From positions 62,001 to 126,000 of the forward strand of contig DASXVO010000039.1 in assembly GCA_036504215.1 (NCBI GenBank): 64,000 nt of DNA, written 5' to 3'. Shown here piece after piece: positions 15,971 through 24,318 of this stretch. The stretch's first letter is position 1. The number at the start of each line of letters is the position of its first letter. Under the pieces are notes generated by a model. That model was given only the letters and a program-made list of their open reading frames with translations. It was not told the origin of the DNA and did no database searches. The translations under genes and the position numbers were made by a program. The stretch is from Vicinamibacterales bacterium. GTDB taxonomy: Bacteria; Acidobacteriota; Vicinamibacteria; Vicinamibacterales; Fen-181.

Positions 15971-17647
15971 ATGAGGTTGCCAATGGTCCGACGCACGTCC
16001 GCTCTGATCCTGTCAGTCGCAGCCAGTCTCCTCCTGCTCTTCGGCGCTGCGCCGTCACGCGCGCAGTCGCTCCAGACCCCAGGCGAGCAGTCCGGCTACA
16101 AGAAGTACTCCCAGTTCGAAGACGTCACCCGGTTCCTCGACGAGGTGGTGAAGCAGTCCAAGCAGGTGCAGGTTCAGACGATCGGCCAGACCGGCCCGGC
16201 CAAGGACTTCCCCGGCGCCAGGCTGTTCCTGGTCGCGATCACCGACGAAGGGGCGGCCACGCCGCAGGCGCTCAACCGTGCGAAGCCGACGTTCATGCTG
16301 ATTGCGTCCCAGCACGGCAATGAACAGTCGGGCAAAGAGGCCTCGCTCGCGCTCGTCCGCGACATCGCCCTCGGCGAGATGAAACCGCTGCTCAAGCAGG
16401 TGAACTTCCTCATCGTGCCGCAAGCGAACCCTTACGGGAACTTCATCAACCGCCGCACCAACGAGCAGGGGCTGGACCTGAACCGCGATCACGTCAAGCT
16501 GGAGGCGCCCGAGACGCGGATCATCCACGCCGCGTTCCGCGCCTGGATGCCCGAAGTGACCCTGGACGTGCACGAGAAGGGCGACGACTACTACCGCGTG
16601 TCCACGGGCTGCGTGTCGAACGCCAACATCCACCCGACGCTCGAGCGCTTCTCGCGCGACATCCTGTTCAAGCAGGTCGAGCAGGCGGTCACCGCAGCCG
16701 GTTACACGTGGTTCGAATACCTCGTGACGGAACGAGTCGGCAGTGCCGGCGCGGCCGGCGCGCCCGAACCGCGTGGGAATCCGTCGGCGCCGCGCGAGAC
16801 GCTGACCCGGCCGAGCACCACCGACCTGAACGACGGCCGCAACAGCCTGGGGATCTACGAGACGCTGTCGTTCATCCAGGAAGGCTCGTCGCGCCACGAC
16901 CTCGACACACTCAAGGATCGCACCGGCTGGCAGTACCGCGGCATTCGCGCGTTGATGGAAGCGACGGCGAGGAACGGTCAGGAGGTCGTGCGCCTGGTCC
17001 GGGGCCGCCGCGAGGCACTGGCTCGGGATGCCAAGACGTACGCGGCGGACAAGGTCGTCTATCTTCGCATGGAATACGTGAAGGACCCGAAGCAGCCCGA
17101 GTTGACGATCAAGCGGTTCGATCGCTCGCTGGATCAGCGCGGCGCGACCGAGCGCGCGGCCACCGAGCCGGCGCCCGCCCCGGTCGAACAGAAGGTCCTC
17201 ACCCAAGTGGTGAAGAACTGGCTGCCAAAGGTGGAGCCGAGCGTCTCAGTACCGCGTCCGCTCGGCTACATCATCCCGGCCGCGAATCGCGACGTCGTGG
17301 ACACCCTGATCGCCCACGGTATCGAGGTGGCCTGCCTCACGAAGAGTGCGCAGGCGGACGTGGAGACGTACGAGATTGGGGACGTCGTCCCCGCAAGCGA
17401 CGACTACGTGGCGCCGGATGCGATCGCGGTGACGAAGAAGGCACTGAGGACAACGGTGGCGGCGGGAGCGTTCTACGTGACCACGGACCAGCCGGCGGCC
17501 AATCTGATTCCCAGTCTGCTGGAGCCGCAAGCCGGATACGGGCTGATTCGCTATCGATCCTTCAAGCTTCCTCAGCAGAAGGGCGGGGTGTGGCCCTTCA
17601 CGCGTGTGATTACGGCTGCGGCATTGCCGCTGGTGCCCGTGAGATAG
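15971..17647 (+). CDS. Secreted M14-family zinc carboxypeptidase
   Basis: 558 residues. The N-terminus is a Sec signal peptide with a long hydrophobic core (LILSVAASLLLLFGAA) and a likely cut after SRA. The M14 zinc site appears as SQHGNEQSG (H-x2-E) and, about 90 residues later, DVHEKGD; GLDLNRDH provides the substrate-binding Asn-Arg pair. It probably removes C-terminal residues or cell-wall amino acids outside the cytoplasm. The second half is less conserved. The ATG at 15971 is chosen because it gives the signal peptide directly; ATG 15983 is an alternative. Confidence 0.85.
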   Translation: MRLPMVRRTSALILSVAASLLLLFGAAPSRAQSLQTPGEQSGYKKYSQFEDVTRFLDEVVKQSKQVQVQTIGQTGPAKDFPGARLFLVAITDEGAATPQALNRAKPTFMLIASQHGNEQSGKEASLALVRDIALGEMKPLLKQVNFLIVPQANPYGNFINRRTNEQGLDLNRDHVKLEAPETRIIHAAFRAWMPEVTLDVHEKGDDYYRVSTGCVSNANIHPTLERFSRDILFKQVEQAVTAAGYTWFEYLVTERVGSAGAAGAPEPRGNPSAPRETLTRPSTTDLNDGRNSLGIYETLSFIQEGSSRHDLDTLKDRTGWQYRGIRALMEATARNGQEVVRLVRGRREALARDAKTYAADKVVYLRMEYVKDPKQPELTIKRFDRSLDQRGATERAATEPAPAPVEQKVLTQVVKNWLPKVEPSVSVPRPLGYIIPAANRDVVDTLIAHGIEVACLTKSAQADVETYEIGDVVPASDDYVAPDAIAVTKKALRTTVAAGAFYVTTDQPAANLIPSLLEPQAGYGLIRYRSFKLPQQKGGVWPFTRVITAAALPLVPVR

Positions 17648-17656
17648 GGAACCGAT

Positions 17657-18676
17657 TCAGTCTCGCGGCGGCTCCTGGTCGCGAGGCGCGTCCCTGGCCA
17701 GGCGGGCCGCCAGGGCTTCGATCGTGAGCGGGGCCGACCCTTCCGCCTTGTTGTTCACCAGCACGTAGGCCGGGATGGCGCGCGCGACGGCGCGCGCCAC
17801 CAGGTCCACCACCTGCCCGCGTATCCCCTCATCGGGTGCCTGAATCCGGTCGAACGGCGCGAACGCCTCGCGCTGCTGCTCGTACGTCGCTCCCGGCCCG
17901 AGCAGCCATCGCACCATCACGAAGGGCATCGACTCGGGCGGCAGCTGTTCCGCCTGCTCGCCGGGCAGCGGCACCGCGGTCCAGACGTTGTACACGTGTC
18001 CCGCCCGGTGGCGCGCCAGGACGCGGCCATAACCGTCGGACAGCAACCCTCGGTCACGCAGCTCGACGCCGTACTGAAACTCGTGCGGCAGCGACTCGAG
18101 CAGGCGGTCGAGTCCCTCGAGGAAGACGTCGGGCGCGAGGCCAGAGCGTCGCAGGATCGGCGGGAACTGCAGGATGAACGGGCCGGCATGGTCGTGAAAC
18201 AGCCGCGCAACCGGCTCGAGCAGGCTGTCGATGAGGTCGTCCGCGGACAGGAAGCCCGGGTTCGCCGCTCTCGACCCTCGCTCGGGCAGGACGGGGGAGG
18301 TCACCCGCGCGGGCGCCTTGCAGCAACACGGGAACCCGGGAGGGAGTTGTCCGGCGTATCGCTGGAAGTCATCATCGGGGATGCGTGCGTAGTAGCTGCG
18401 GTCCACGCCGACCGTGCTGAACAGCGGGTGCTGGACGTATTCGCGCAGACCATCGCGGGCCAGGCCGGCCGCGGTGTTCCGGCTTCGATAGACGAGCCCG
18501 TGCCACCCCGGGAAGCTCCAGGAACTCGTGCCGAGTCGGACGCCGGGCGGCAAGGCGGCGGCCACGGCGCGAAGACGCGCGCGCCGCTCCTCGAGGGGCG
18601 CGTCGTCGCTCGACGCCGCGCGACGAGTCGGTGCATCTCCCTCATCCGGTGGAAACAGCGAGGGCTGATGAGGCAT
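17657..18676 (-). CDS. DUF72 (YecE-like) protein
   Basis: 339 residues with the DUF72 hallmarks LGTSSWSFPGWHG, FSTVGVDRSYY, FILQFPPI and the late VLVNNKAEGSAP. This TIM-barrel family is widespread and of unknown biochemical function, often found near DNA-repair or Fe-S genes. It has a ~45-residue N-terminal extension rich in Asp, Glu and Arg. A minus-strand TACAAT (18693-18688) lies 11 bases before the ATG, implying a very short leader. Confidence 0.85.
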   Translation of the reverse strand: MPHQPSLFPPDEGDAPTRRAASSDDAPLEERRARLRAVAAALPPGVRLGTSSWSFPGWHGLVYRSRNTAAGLARDGLREYVQHPLFSTVGVDRSYYARIPDDDFQRYAGQLPPGFPCCCKAPARVTSPVLPERGSRAANPGFLSADDLIDSLLEPVARLFHDHAGPFILQFPPILRRSGLAPDVFLEGLDRLLESLPHEFQYGVELRDRGLLSDGYGRVLARHRAGHVYNVWTAVPLPGEQAEQLPPESMPFVMVRWLLGPGATYEQQREAFAPFDRIQAPDEGIRGQVVDLVARAVARAIPAYVLVNNKAEGSAPLTIEALAARLARDAPRDQEPPRD

Positions 18677-18697
18677 GGGGTACGACGATTGTACCAG

Positions 18698-18790
18698 GTG
18701 CTGAGGGTGCTGGAGGTGCTGGCGGTGCTGGGGGTGCGGTGCTGAGGGTGCTGGGGGTGCGGAAAGTGCTGGAGGTGCTGGAGGTGCGCT
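18698..18790 (+). repeat. Degenerate 9-base repeat tract, second copy
   Basis: Successive units GTGCTGAGG, GTGCTGGAG, GTGCTGGCG and GTGCTGGGG with occasional GTGCG fragments. It fills the gap between DUF72 and the lysine aminotransferase, beginning five bases upstream of the TACAAT box of the DUF72 promoter. The family is the same as at 361-525. Confidence 0.8.
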
Positions 18791-18841
18791 GGCTCTGGGT
18801 TTCCGTGGCCGGAAGCCCAGAGCCAGCCGGGAGCTGGGAGC

Positions 18842-20179
18842 CTACTTGCCCGCGTTCTTCGCGGCGCGGCGGATGATGTCCAGCGCCTCGTCGATCTCGT
18901 CGGTCGTCACGTCGAGTGGTGGACGGAATCGCAGGCTCAATCGGCCGCAGCTGAGAATCACGAGCCCGAGTTCGTACGCCTCGTCGCCCACCTTGTCCCG
19001 CGTGGCGGTGTCGGGGAAGTCGATGGCGCACATCAGGCCGCGGCCGCGCGCGTTCGAGAACACGTCGGGCCGCCCGGCCTGCATCGCCTCGAGGCCGGCC
19101 TGTAGGTGCGCGCCAGCCTTTGCCGCATGCTCCACCAGGCCGTCTTCCTCGATGATCTCCAGGTACCGCGTCGAGCGGACCATGTCCACGAGGTTTCCGC
19201 CCCAGGTCGAGTTCAGCCGGCTCGACACCTTGAACACGTTCTCGGGTTCCTCGTCGATGCGCGGGCCGGCCAGCATGCCGCACACCTGCATCTTCTTGCC
19301 GAAGGCGAGCAGGTCCGGCTGCACGCCGAAGTGCTGGTGCGCCCAGAACCGGCCGGTCAGGGCCACGCCCGCCTGCACCTCGTCGAAGATCAGCAGCGCC
19401 TCGTGCTCGTCGGCCAGCCGGCGGAGCGCCTGCAGGAACTCCGGGCGATAGTGGTTGTCGCCGCCCTCCGCCTGGATCGGTTCGATGATGATCGCCGCAA
19501 TGTCATCGCGACGCGACGCGAACGCCTGCTCGATTTCGCCAATCGCCTGCCGTTCGATCGCCGCCACGCGGTCGATCTCGACGGCGTTCAGCGGGAAGTG
19601 CAGCGCCGGGTTCGTGATCCGCGGCCAGTCGAACTTCGCGAAATACTGGTACTTCCGCGGATCGGCCGTGTTCGTGAGCGACATCGTGTAGCCGGTGCGC
19701 CCGTGGAACGCATCGCGGAAGTGGATGACCTGGTGTCCCTTCTCCTCGCGCAGGCCCTTCCGGAAGTTGCGGCGGACCTTCCAGTCCATGGCCGCCTTGA
19801 GCGCGTTCTCGACGCCCAGCGCGCCGCCCGCCACGAAGAAGGCATAGGGCAGGTACGGGGGAATTCCCACGCGCGCGAACGTGGACACGAACTCGGCGAA
19901 CTCGACCGTGTAGATGTCGGAGTTGGTCGGGTTCGCAAGCGCCGCCCGCAGGAGTTTCTCCCGGAACACCGGGTCCGCCATCTTCGGATGGTTGAGGCCG
20001 AGCGGTGCCGTGGCGAAGAACGAGAACATGTCGAGTACGGCGCGACCGCGGCGCGCGTCCCACAGACGCCGTCCCTTGCTGCGGTCGACGTCGAGCACCA
20101 TGTCGTACCCGTCCGCCAGTATGTGCTGGCCCAGCGTCTCGTGCACGAGCGCCGGGCTGATGGTGGTCACACTCTTCAT
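18842..20179 (-). CDS. lat: L-lysine 6-aminotransferase
   Basis: A 445-residue class-III aminotransferase of the lysine-epsilon type: HETLGQHILADGYDMVLD at the N-terminus, FFVAGGALGVENALKAAMDW, FHGRTGYTMSLTNT, LIFDEVQAGV, and the PLP lysine in LLAFGKKMQVCG. It transfers the epsilon-amino group of lysine to 2-oxoglutarate, giving aminoadipate semialdehyde. AAGGAGAGA precedes the ATG at 20179. The start overlaps the stop of the Lrp-type regulator by four bases (ATGA), so the two are co-translated and the regulator probably responds to lysine or a product. Confidence 0.92.
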   Translation of the reverse strand: MKSVTTISPALVHETLGQHILADGYDMVLDVDRSKGRRLWDARRGRAVLDMFSFFATAPLGLNHPKMADPVFREKLLRAALANPTNSDIYTVEFAEFVSTFARVGIPPYLPYAFFVAGGALGVENALKAAMDWKVRRNFRKGLREEKGHQVIHFRDAFHGRTGYTMSLTNTADPRKYQYFAKFDWPRITNPALHFPLNAVEIDRVAAIERQAIGEIEQAFASRRDDIAAIIIEPIQAEGGDNHYRPEFLQALRRLADEHEALLIFDEVQAGVALTGRFWAHQHFGVQPDLLAFGKKMQVCGMLAGPRIDEEPENVFKVSSRLNSTWGGNLVDMVRSTRYLEIIEEDGLVEHAAKAGAHLQAGLEAMQAGRPDVFSNARGRGLMCAIDFPDTATRDKVGDEAYELGLVILSCGRLSLRFRPPLDVTTDEIDEALDIIRRAAKNAGK

Positions 20180-20670
20180 ACGGTCTCTCCTTCGGCGACT
20201 GGGGCAACGTACGTTTCTTCCTTCACGGTCGCGAGCACGACCACGGTCCGGGTCCGGCTGACACCCTCGAGAGAGCCCAACTGGTGGAGCAACAGCTGCC
20301 TCAGCGCTTCCATGTTGCTCACCCGCACCTTCAGCAACAGGGAGAACTCGCCGGTGACGTGGTGACACTCGAGCACCTCGTCCAGCCCGATGACGCGCTC
20401 GAGCAGCGTGGACTCGTGACGCGGTTGGTCGAGGAAGACCTCCACGAACGCCGTGATCGACGCGCCGACCGCCTGGGGGTCGACGAGCGCCGTCCAGCGG
20501 CGAATGACCCCCGCGGCCTCGAGCTTCTTCAGCCGCTCGTGAACCGCTGCCGTCGACAACCCGACCTGTCGCGCGATCTCGGACTGCGCGAGCGACGCAT
20601 CCCTCTGAACCAGCGTCAGAATCAGCCGGTCACGGTTGTCCAGATCTGGGAAAACATTCGCTGCTTTCAT
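20176..20670 (-). CDS. Lrp/AsnC-family regulator of lysine aminotransferase
   Basis: 164 residues: an N-terminal winged helix-turn-helix (LAQSEIARQVGLSTAAVHERLKKLE) and a C-terminal RAM domain (ITAFVEVFL, CHHVTGEFSLLLKV). It is a feast/famine regulator that normally binds an amino acid and forms octamers. Operon position ahead of lat suggests control of lysine catabolism. Immediately upstream (20672-20696) is a strikingly AT-rich stretch with partial dyad symmetry, a plausible operator and promoter. Confidence 0.9.
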   Translation of the reverse strand: MKAANVFPDLDNRDRLILTLVQRDASLAQSEIARQVGLSTAAVHERLKKLEAAGVIRRWTALVDPQAVGASITAFVEVFLDQPRHESTLLERVIGLDEVLECHHVTGEFSLLLKVRVSNMEALRQLLLHQLGSLEGVSRTRTVVVLATVKEETYVAPVAEGETV

Positions 20671-20841
20671 CTCATATCAATAATAAATTCTGAATCATCG
20701 CCGCGCAACAGAAAAAGAGACGGAATCAGACAGAAATGCGAGGGAAGCAGCGTTCCGGCAGCCCTGAACGGCGAACGGCTGCAAAGGAGACGTCCAGACG
20801 CGAGTGGGGGCGCTGCTGACCTTCGGCCACGACGCGCAAAT

Positions 20842-20884
20842 TTACCCGGATGATATTGACAATGCCAATTCACCCGGGTAATAT
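20842..20884 (+). promoter_or_regulatory. Consensus promoter and palindromic operator of the DUF2239 gene
   Basis: TTGACA (20856-20861), 17 bases, TAATAT (20879-20884), then six bases to the ATG at 20891: the mRNA is probably leaderless. An 8-bp perfect inverted repeat, TTACCCGG (20842-20849) and CCGGGTAA (20874-20881), brackets the -35 and overlaps the -10 box, so it looks like a repressor site. Confidence 0.75.
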
Positions 20885-20890
20885 CGCTTC

Positions 20891-21508
20891 ATGGAACTCG
20901 AACGGACCTACACCGCCTTTGCCGGCGACACGCTCGTCGCCTCGGCTGACGTCAAGTCCATGCTCGTGCGCACGAAGAAATACCTGGACCGCACAGGCGA
21001 CGACCGCATCCTCATCTTCGACGACCACACCGGCGCCCAGGTCGACTTCGATTTCCGCGGCACTGCGGATGACGTGCTGGAACGGCTGTCCAGTCATCCG
21101 CTCTTCAGGGCCCGAGAGAGGCCTCCAGCCGAGCGCAGTGGTCCCGGTCGTCCGAAACTCGGCGTGCTGTCCCGCGAGGTCTCGCTGCTGCCGCGCCACT
21201 GGGACTGGCTCGAACAGCAGCCGAACGGGATATCGGCAGCGCTTCGTCGGCTCGTCGATGAAGCGAGGAAACGGGAGCCGGCCTCCGACCGCGCGCGCGG
21301 CGTACGTCATGCGGCGAGCCGGTTCATGACGGCGATGGCGGGCAATCTCGCCGGTTTCGAGGAGGCATCCCGCGCGCTCTTCGCCAACGACGTCGGTCGC
21401 ATGAAGGCGCTCACGCACGGATGGCCGAGGGATGTTCGGAAGCACCTCTGGCGCCTGGTCGACGAATCGGTGCGCCTCGAGGCGTCGGAGAACCCGGCAG
21501 ACGAGTGA
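20891..21508 (+). CDS. DUF2239 family protein
   Basis: 205 residues with the family pattern: YTAFAGDTLVAS at the N-terminus, IFDDHTGAQVDFDFRG, then GPGRPKLGVLSREVSLLPRH and RFMTAMAGNLAGFEEASRALF. The GRPKLGV..REV..LP block resembles DNA- or RNA-associated basic patches, but function is not established. It has no Shine-Dalgarno and a near-perfect promoter with a palindrome, suggesting tight regulation. Confidence 0.85.
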   Translation: MELERTYTAFAGDTLVASADVKSMLVRTKKYLDRTGDDRILIFDDHTGAQVDFDFRGTADDVLERLSSHPLFRARERPPAERSGPGRPKLGVLSREVSLLPRHWDWLEQQPNGISAALRRLVDEARKREPASDRARGVRHAASRFMTAMAGNLAGFEEASRALFANDVGRMKALTHGWPRDVRKHLWRLVDESVRLEASENPADE

Positions 21509-21570
21509 GCGGGTGGGAGCGCGACCGTCCGAGGCGTGGCGGGTGCGTCCGGGTCGCGGAGTTGGCGGGC

Positions 21571-21601
21571 GTGACACCGCACGGGTGCGGCGCGGTACAA
21601 T
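21571..21601 (+). promoter_or_regulatory. Promoter of the aspA-hydF-hydE operon
   Basis: GTGACA (21571-21576), 19 bases, TACAAT (21596-21601), then six bases to the GTG at 21608. The geometry again predicts a leaderless transcript; the GGAG in between is too close to the start to act as a Shine-Dalgarno. No Rex-like box is visible here. Confidence 0.5.
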
Positions 21602-21607
21602 GGAGAC

Positions 21608-23029
21608 GTGAAGGCCAGACGCGAGCAGGACGCCCTCGGCACCGTGGAACTCGACGACGACCTTCGGTACGGGGTGCATACGGTTCGGGCGCTCGACAAC
21701 TTCCCCCTGTTAGGGCGGCCGGTACATCCGGCGCTCGCCCGCGCGTTCGGTGCGGTCAAGCTGGCCGCCGCGCGGACCAACCGGGCGCTCGGTTACCTGG
21801 ATCCGGCCCGGGCGGATGCGATCGAACGTGCCTGCCAGGAACTGATCGACGGCGGCCTCGTCGCGGCGATCGTCGTCGACGCGCTGCAGGGCGGCGCGGG
21901 CACCAGCACCAACATGAACGTGAACGAAGTGCTGGCCAACCGGGCGCTCGAGGTCCTGCACCTTCCTCACGGAACGTACGGTACCGTCTCGCCGCTCGAC
22001 GATCTCAACCGACACCAGAGCACGAACGACACGTACCCGACGGCCTTGCGCATCGCGGCGATCTGGCGAAACCGGGCGCTGGAGCCCGCCGTCGTCGCGC
22101 TGCAGGAGGCCTTCCAGGCCAAGGAACGCGCGTTCGCGCACGTCGTGAAGGTCGGCCGCACCGAGATGCAGGACGCGGTGCTCACGACGCTCGGTCGCGA
22201 AATGGGTGCCTATGCCGAGGCGCTCAACCGTGACCGCTGGCGGCTCAACAAGTGCGAGGAGCGACTGCGCGTCGTCAACCTCGGAGGGACGGCGATCGGC
22301 ACCGGTCTGGCCGCGCCGCGAGAGTTCATCTTCAGGGTCGTCGACGAACTTCGCGACATCACCGGCCTCGGACTCGCGCGCGCGGAGAATCTCGTCGAGG
22401 CGACGCAGAACGCCGACGTGTTCGTCGAGGTGTCCGGCCTGCTCAAGGCGCTGGCGTCCACCCTCGTGAAGATCTCGGGCGACCTGCGTCTCATGTCGTC
22501 GGGGCCGCGCGCGGGGTTGGGTGAGATCCGCCTGCCAGCGCGTCAGGCTGGCTCGAGCATCATGCCGGGCAAGGTGAATCCGGTCGTGCCCGAAGCCGTG
22601 ACACAGGCGGCGCTGATGGCCATCGGCCATGACCACGTGATCACGTCTGCCGTGATGATGGGCAGCCTCGAACTGAATCCCTTCCTGCCGCTCGTCGCGC
22701 ACAGCCTGCTCGAGAGCTTCGACCTGCTGACCGCGGCGTGTGACGTGCTGCGACGCCACTGCGTCGACGGCATCGAGGCGGACGAGGCACGTTGTCGCCG
22801 CGATGTGGAGAGTGCCACCGCCAGTGCCACGGCGCTCGTGCCTCTGATCGGGTACGAGTCGGCGAACGACCTCGTGCTCGAGGCGGCGCGGGACGGCCGC
22901 GGCCTCAGGGAAGTCGCGGTCGCCAGCGGGCTGGTGACGGCCCGACAATTCGATGAGCTGACGAGTCCCGAGGCGGTGTGTCGGCTGGGATTTGCCGCGA
23001 GAGCCCAGGCTCTCGACCCCGACCATTGA
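21608..23029 (+). CDS. aspA: Aspartate ammonia-lyase of the hydrogenase maturation operon
   Basis: 473 residues of the fumarase/aspartase superfamily: GGAGTSTNMNVNEV, HQSTNDTYPTALR, KVGRTEMQDAV, LGGTAIGTGL and the signature SSIMPGKVNPVVPE. Aspartases release ammonia from aspartate. It is the first gene of an operon with hydF and hydE, an association also known from other [FeFe]-hydrogenase maturation loci. The inferred role is to supply ammonia for the bridging amine of the H-cluster. Fumarase or adenylosuccinate-type activity is less likely given the context. Confidence 0.85.
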   Translation: MKARREQDALGTVELDDDLRYGVHTVRALDNFPLLGRPVHPALARAFGAVKLAAARTNRALGYLDPARADAIERACQELIDGGLVAAIVVDALQGGAGTSTNMNVNEVLANRALEVLHLPHGTYGTVSPLDDLNRHQSTNDTYPTALRIAAIWRNRALEPAVVALQEAFQAKERAFAHVVKVGRTEMQDAVLTTLGREMGAYAEALNRDRWRLNKCEERLRVVNLGGTAIGTGLAAPREFIFRVVDELRDITGLGLARAENLVEATQNADVFVEVSGLLKALASTLVKISGDLRLMSSGPRAGLGEIRLPARQAGSSIMPGKVNPVVPEAVTQAALMAIGHDHVITSAVMMGSLELNPFLPLVAHSLLESFDLLTAACDVLRRHCVDGIEADEARCRRDVESATASATALVPLIGYESANDLVLEAARDGRGLREVAVASGLVTARQFDELTSPEAVCRLGFAARAQALDPDH

Positions 23030-23066
23030 CCCTCGACCTGGACTCCGGGCTCTCGATTCTGGACTC
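23000..23066 (+). repeat. Degenerate heptamer repeat between aspA and hydF
   Basis: Variants of CTCTCGA, CCTCGAC, GGACTCC and GGACTCT follow one another with a rough seven-base period across the end of aspA and the gap to hydF. It is similar in style to the tracts at 1788, 29260, 45152 and 57606. Confidence 0.55.
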
Positions 23067-23088
23067 TGGACGACAAGGCCACTGACCC

Positions 23089-24318
23089 ATGCAGCCAACT
23101 CCCCGTTCGCTTCGGCTCCACATCGGGATCTTCGGTCGGCGCAACGTCGGCAAGTCGTCGCTGTTGAACGCGATCACGCGTCAGGAGGTGTCCATCGTAT
23201 CCGAGGTCGCGGGCACGACCACCGATCCTGTCGAGAAACCGATGGAACTGCTGCCGCTCGGTCCGGTGCAGTTCGTGGATACCGCCGGCGTGGACGACGA
23301 GGGGGCCCTCGGAGCGCTCCGCATCGAACGGACGAAGGCCGTGCTGGACCGTGTGGACCTGGGGGTCATCGTCACGGAGGGAGGGGCCTGGGGCCCGTTC
23401 GAGGAGACGCTGCTCGGCGAACTCGAGGCGCGCCGCGTGCCGGTCCAGGTGGTGTTCAACAAGTCGGACCTGAAGCGTCCCGACGCGCCAGAACGTGAGC
23501 GGCTCGAGTCCGTTCACGTGCCGTTCGTCGTCATCTCCGCGCTGGACGGATCCGGTGCGATGACCCTGCGCGAAGCGCTCCTCGCGCTCGCGCCGGGCGA
23601 TTTCTTCGACAACCGTCGTTTGGTGGCCGATCTCGTGCCGCCCGGCGAAGTTGCCGTGCTCGTTGTCCCGATCGACAAGGAAGCGCCGAAGGGGCGATTG
23701 ATCCTGCCGCAGGTCATGACGATTCGCGATCTGCTCGACAGCGAGTCGATGGCGCTCGTGACGCAGGAGCGGGAGCTGCGGCGCGCGCTCGGCCGCCTGA
23801 CGCGGCCGCCGGCGCTCGTCGTGACCGACTCGCAGGTCTTCCTGAAGGTCGCCGCCGACGTGCCGCCGGACGTCCCGATGACGTCGTTTTCGATCCTGAT
23901 GGCACGCTTCCAGGGCGACCTCACCGAGCAGGTGCGCGGGACGCGCGGCATCGAGCGGTTGCAAGGTGGCGACCGCGTGCTCGTTGCCGAGTCGTGCAGC
24001 CATCATCCGGTGGGCGAGGACATCGGCCGTGTGAAGATTCCGCGCTGGCTGACGCAGTACGTCGGTGCGCGCCTGGAGTTCGAACACGTCCAGGGTCGCG
24101 ACTTCCCCCGAGACCTGTCGCCGTACCGGCTTGTCGTGCACTGCGGCAACTGCGTGGGCAACCGGCGCGAGATGTTGTCGCGCATCCACCGGTGTCGAGA
24201 GGCCGGCGTCCCCATCACCAACTACGGCCTGACGATTGCCTACTCGCTTGGGATTCTCGACCGCGCGCTGCAGCCCTTTCCTGCAGCGCTGGAGGCCTCG
24301 CGTGCCGCTCGCGCTTGA
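23089..24318 (+). CDS. hydF: [FeFe]-hydrogenase H-cluster maturation GTPase HydF
   Basis: 409 residues. GTPase motifs GRRNVGKSSL (P loop), GTTTDPV, DTAGVDDEG and NKSD lie in the first ~170 residues. A dimerisation domain and a C-terminal cluster domain with SCSHHP (C-x-H) and, about 45 residues on, HCGNCVGNR (C-x2-C) hold the [4Fe-4S] cluster on which the di-iron subcluster is assembled and delivered to HydA. The last 17 bases overlap the GTG start of hydE. Confidence 0.95.
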   Translation: MQPTPRSLRLHIGIFGRRNVGKSSLLNAITRQEVSIVSEVAGTTTDPVEKPMELLPLGPVQFVDTAGVDDEGALGALRIERTKAVLDRVDLGVIVTEGGAWGPFEETLLGELEARRVPVQVVFNKSDLKRPDAPERERLESVHVPFVVISALDGSGAMTLREALLALAPGDFFDNRRLVADLVPPGEVAVLVVPIDKEAPKGRLILPQVMTIRDLLDSESMALVTQERELRRALGRLTRPPALVVTDSQVFLKVAADVPPDVPMTSFSILMARFQGDLTEQVRGTRGIERLQGGDRVLVAESCSHHPVGEDIGRVKIPRWLTQYVGARLEFEHVQGRDFPRDLSPYRLVVHCGNCVGNRREMLSRIHRCREAGVPITNYGLTIAYSLGILDRALQPFPAALEASRAARA

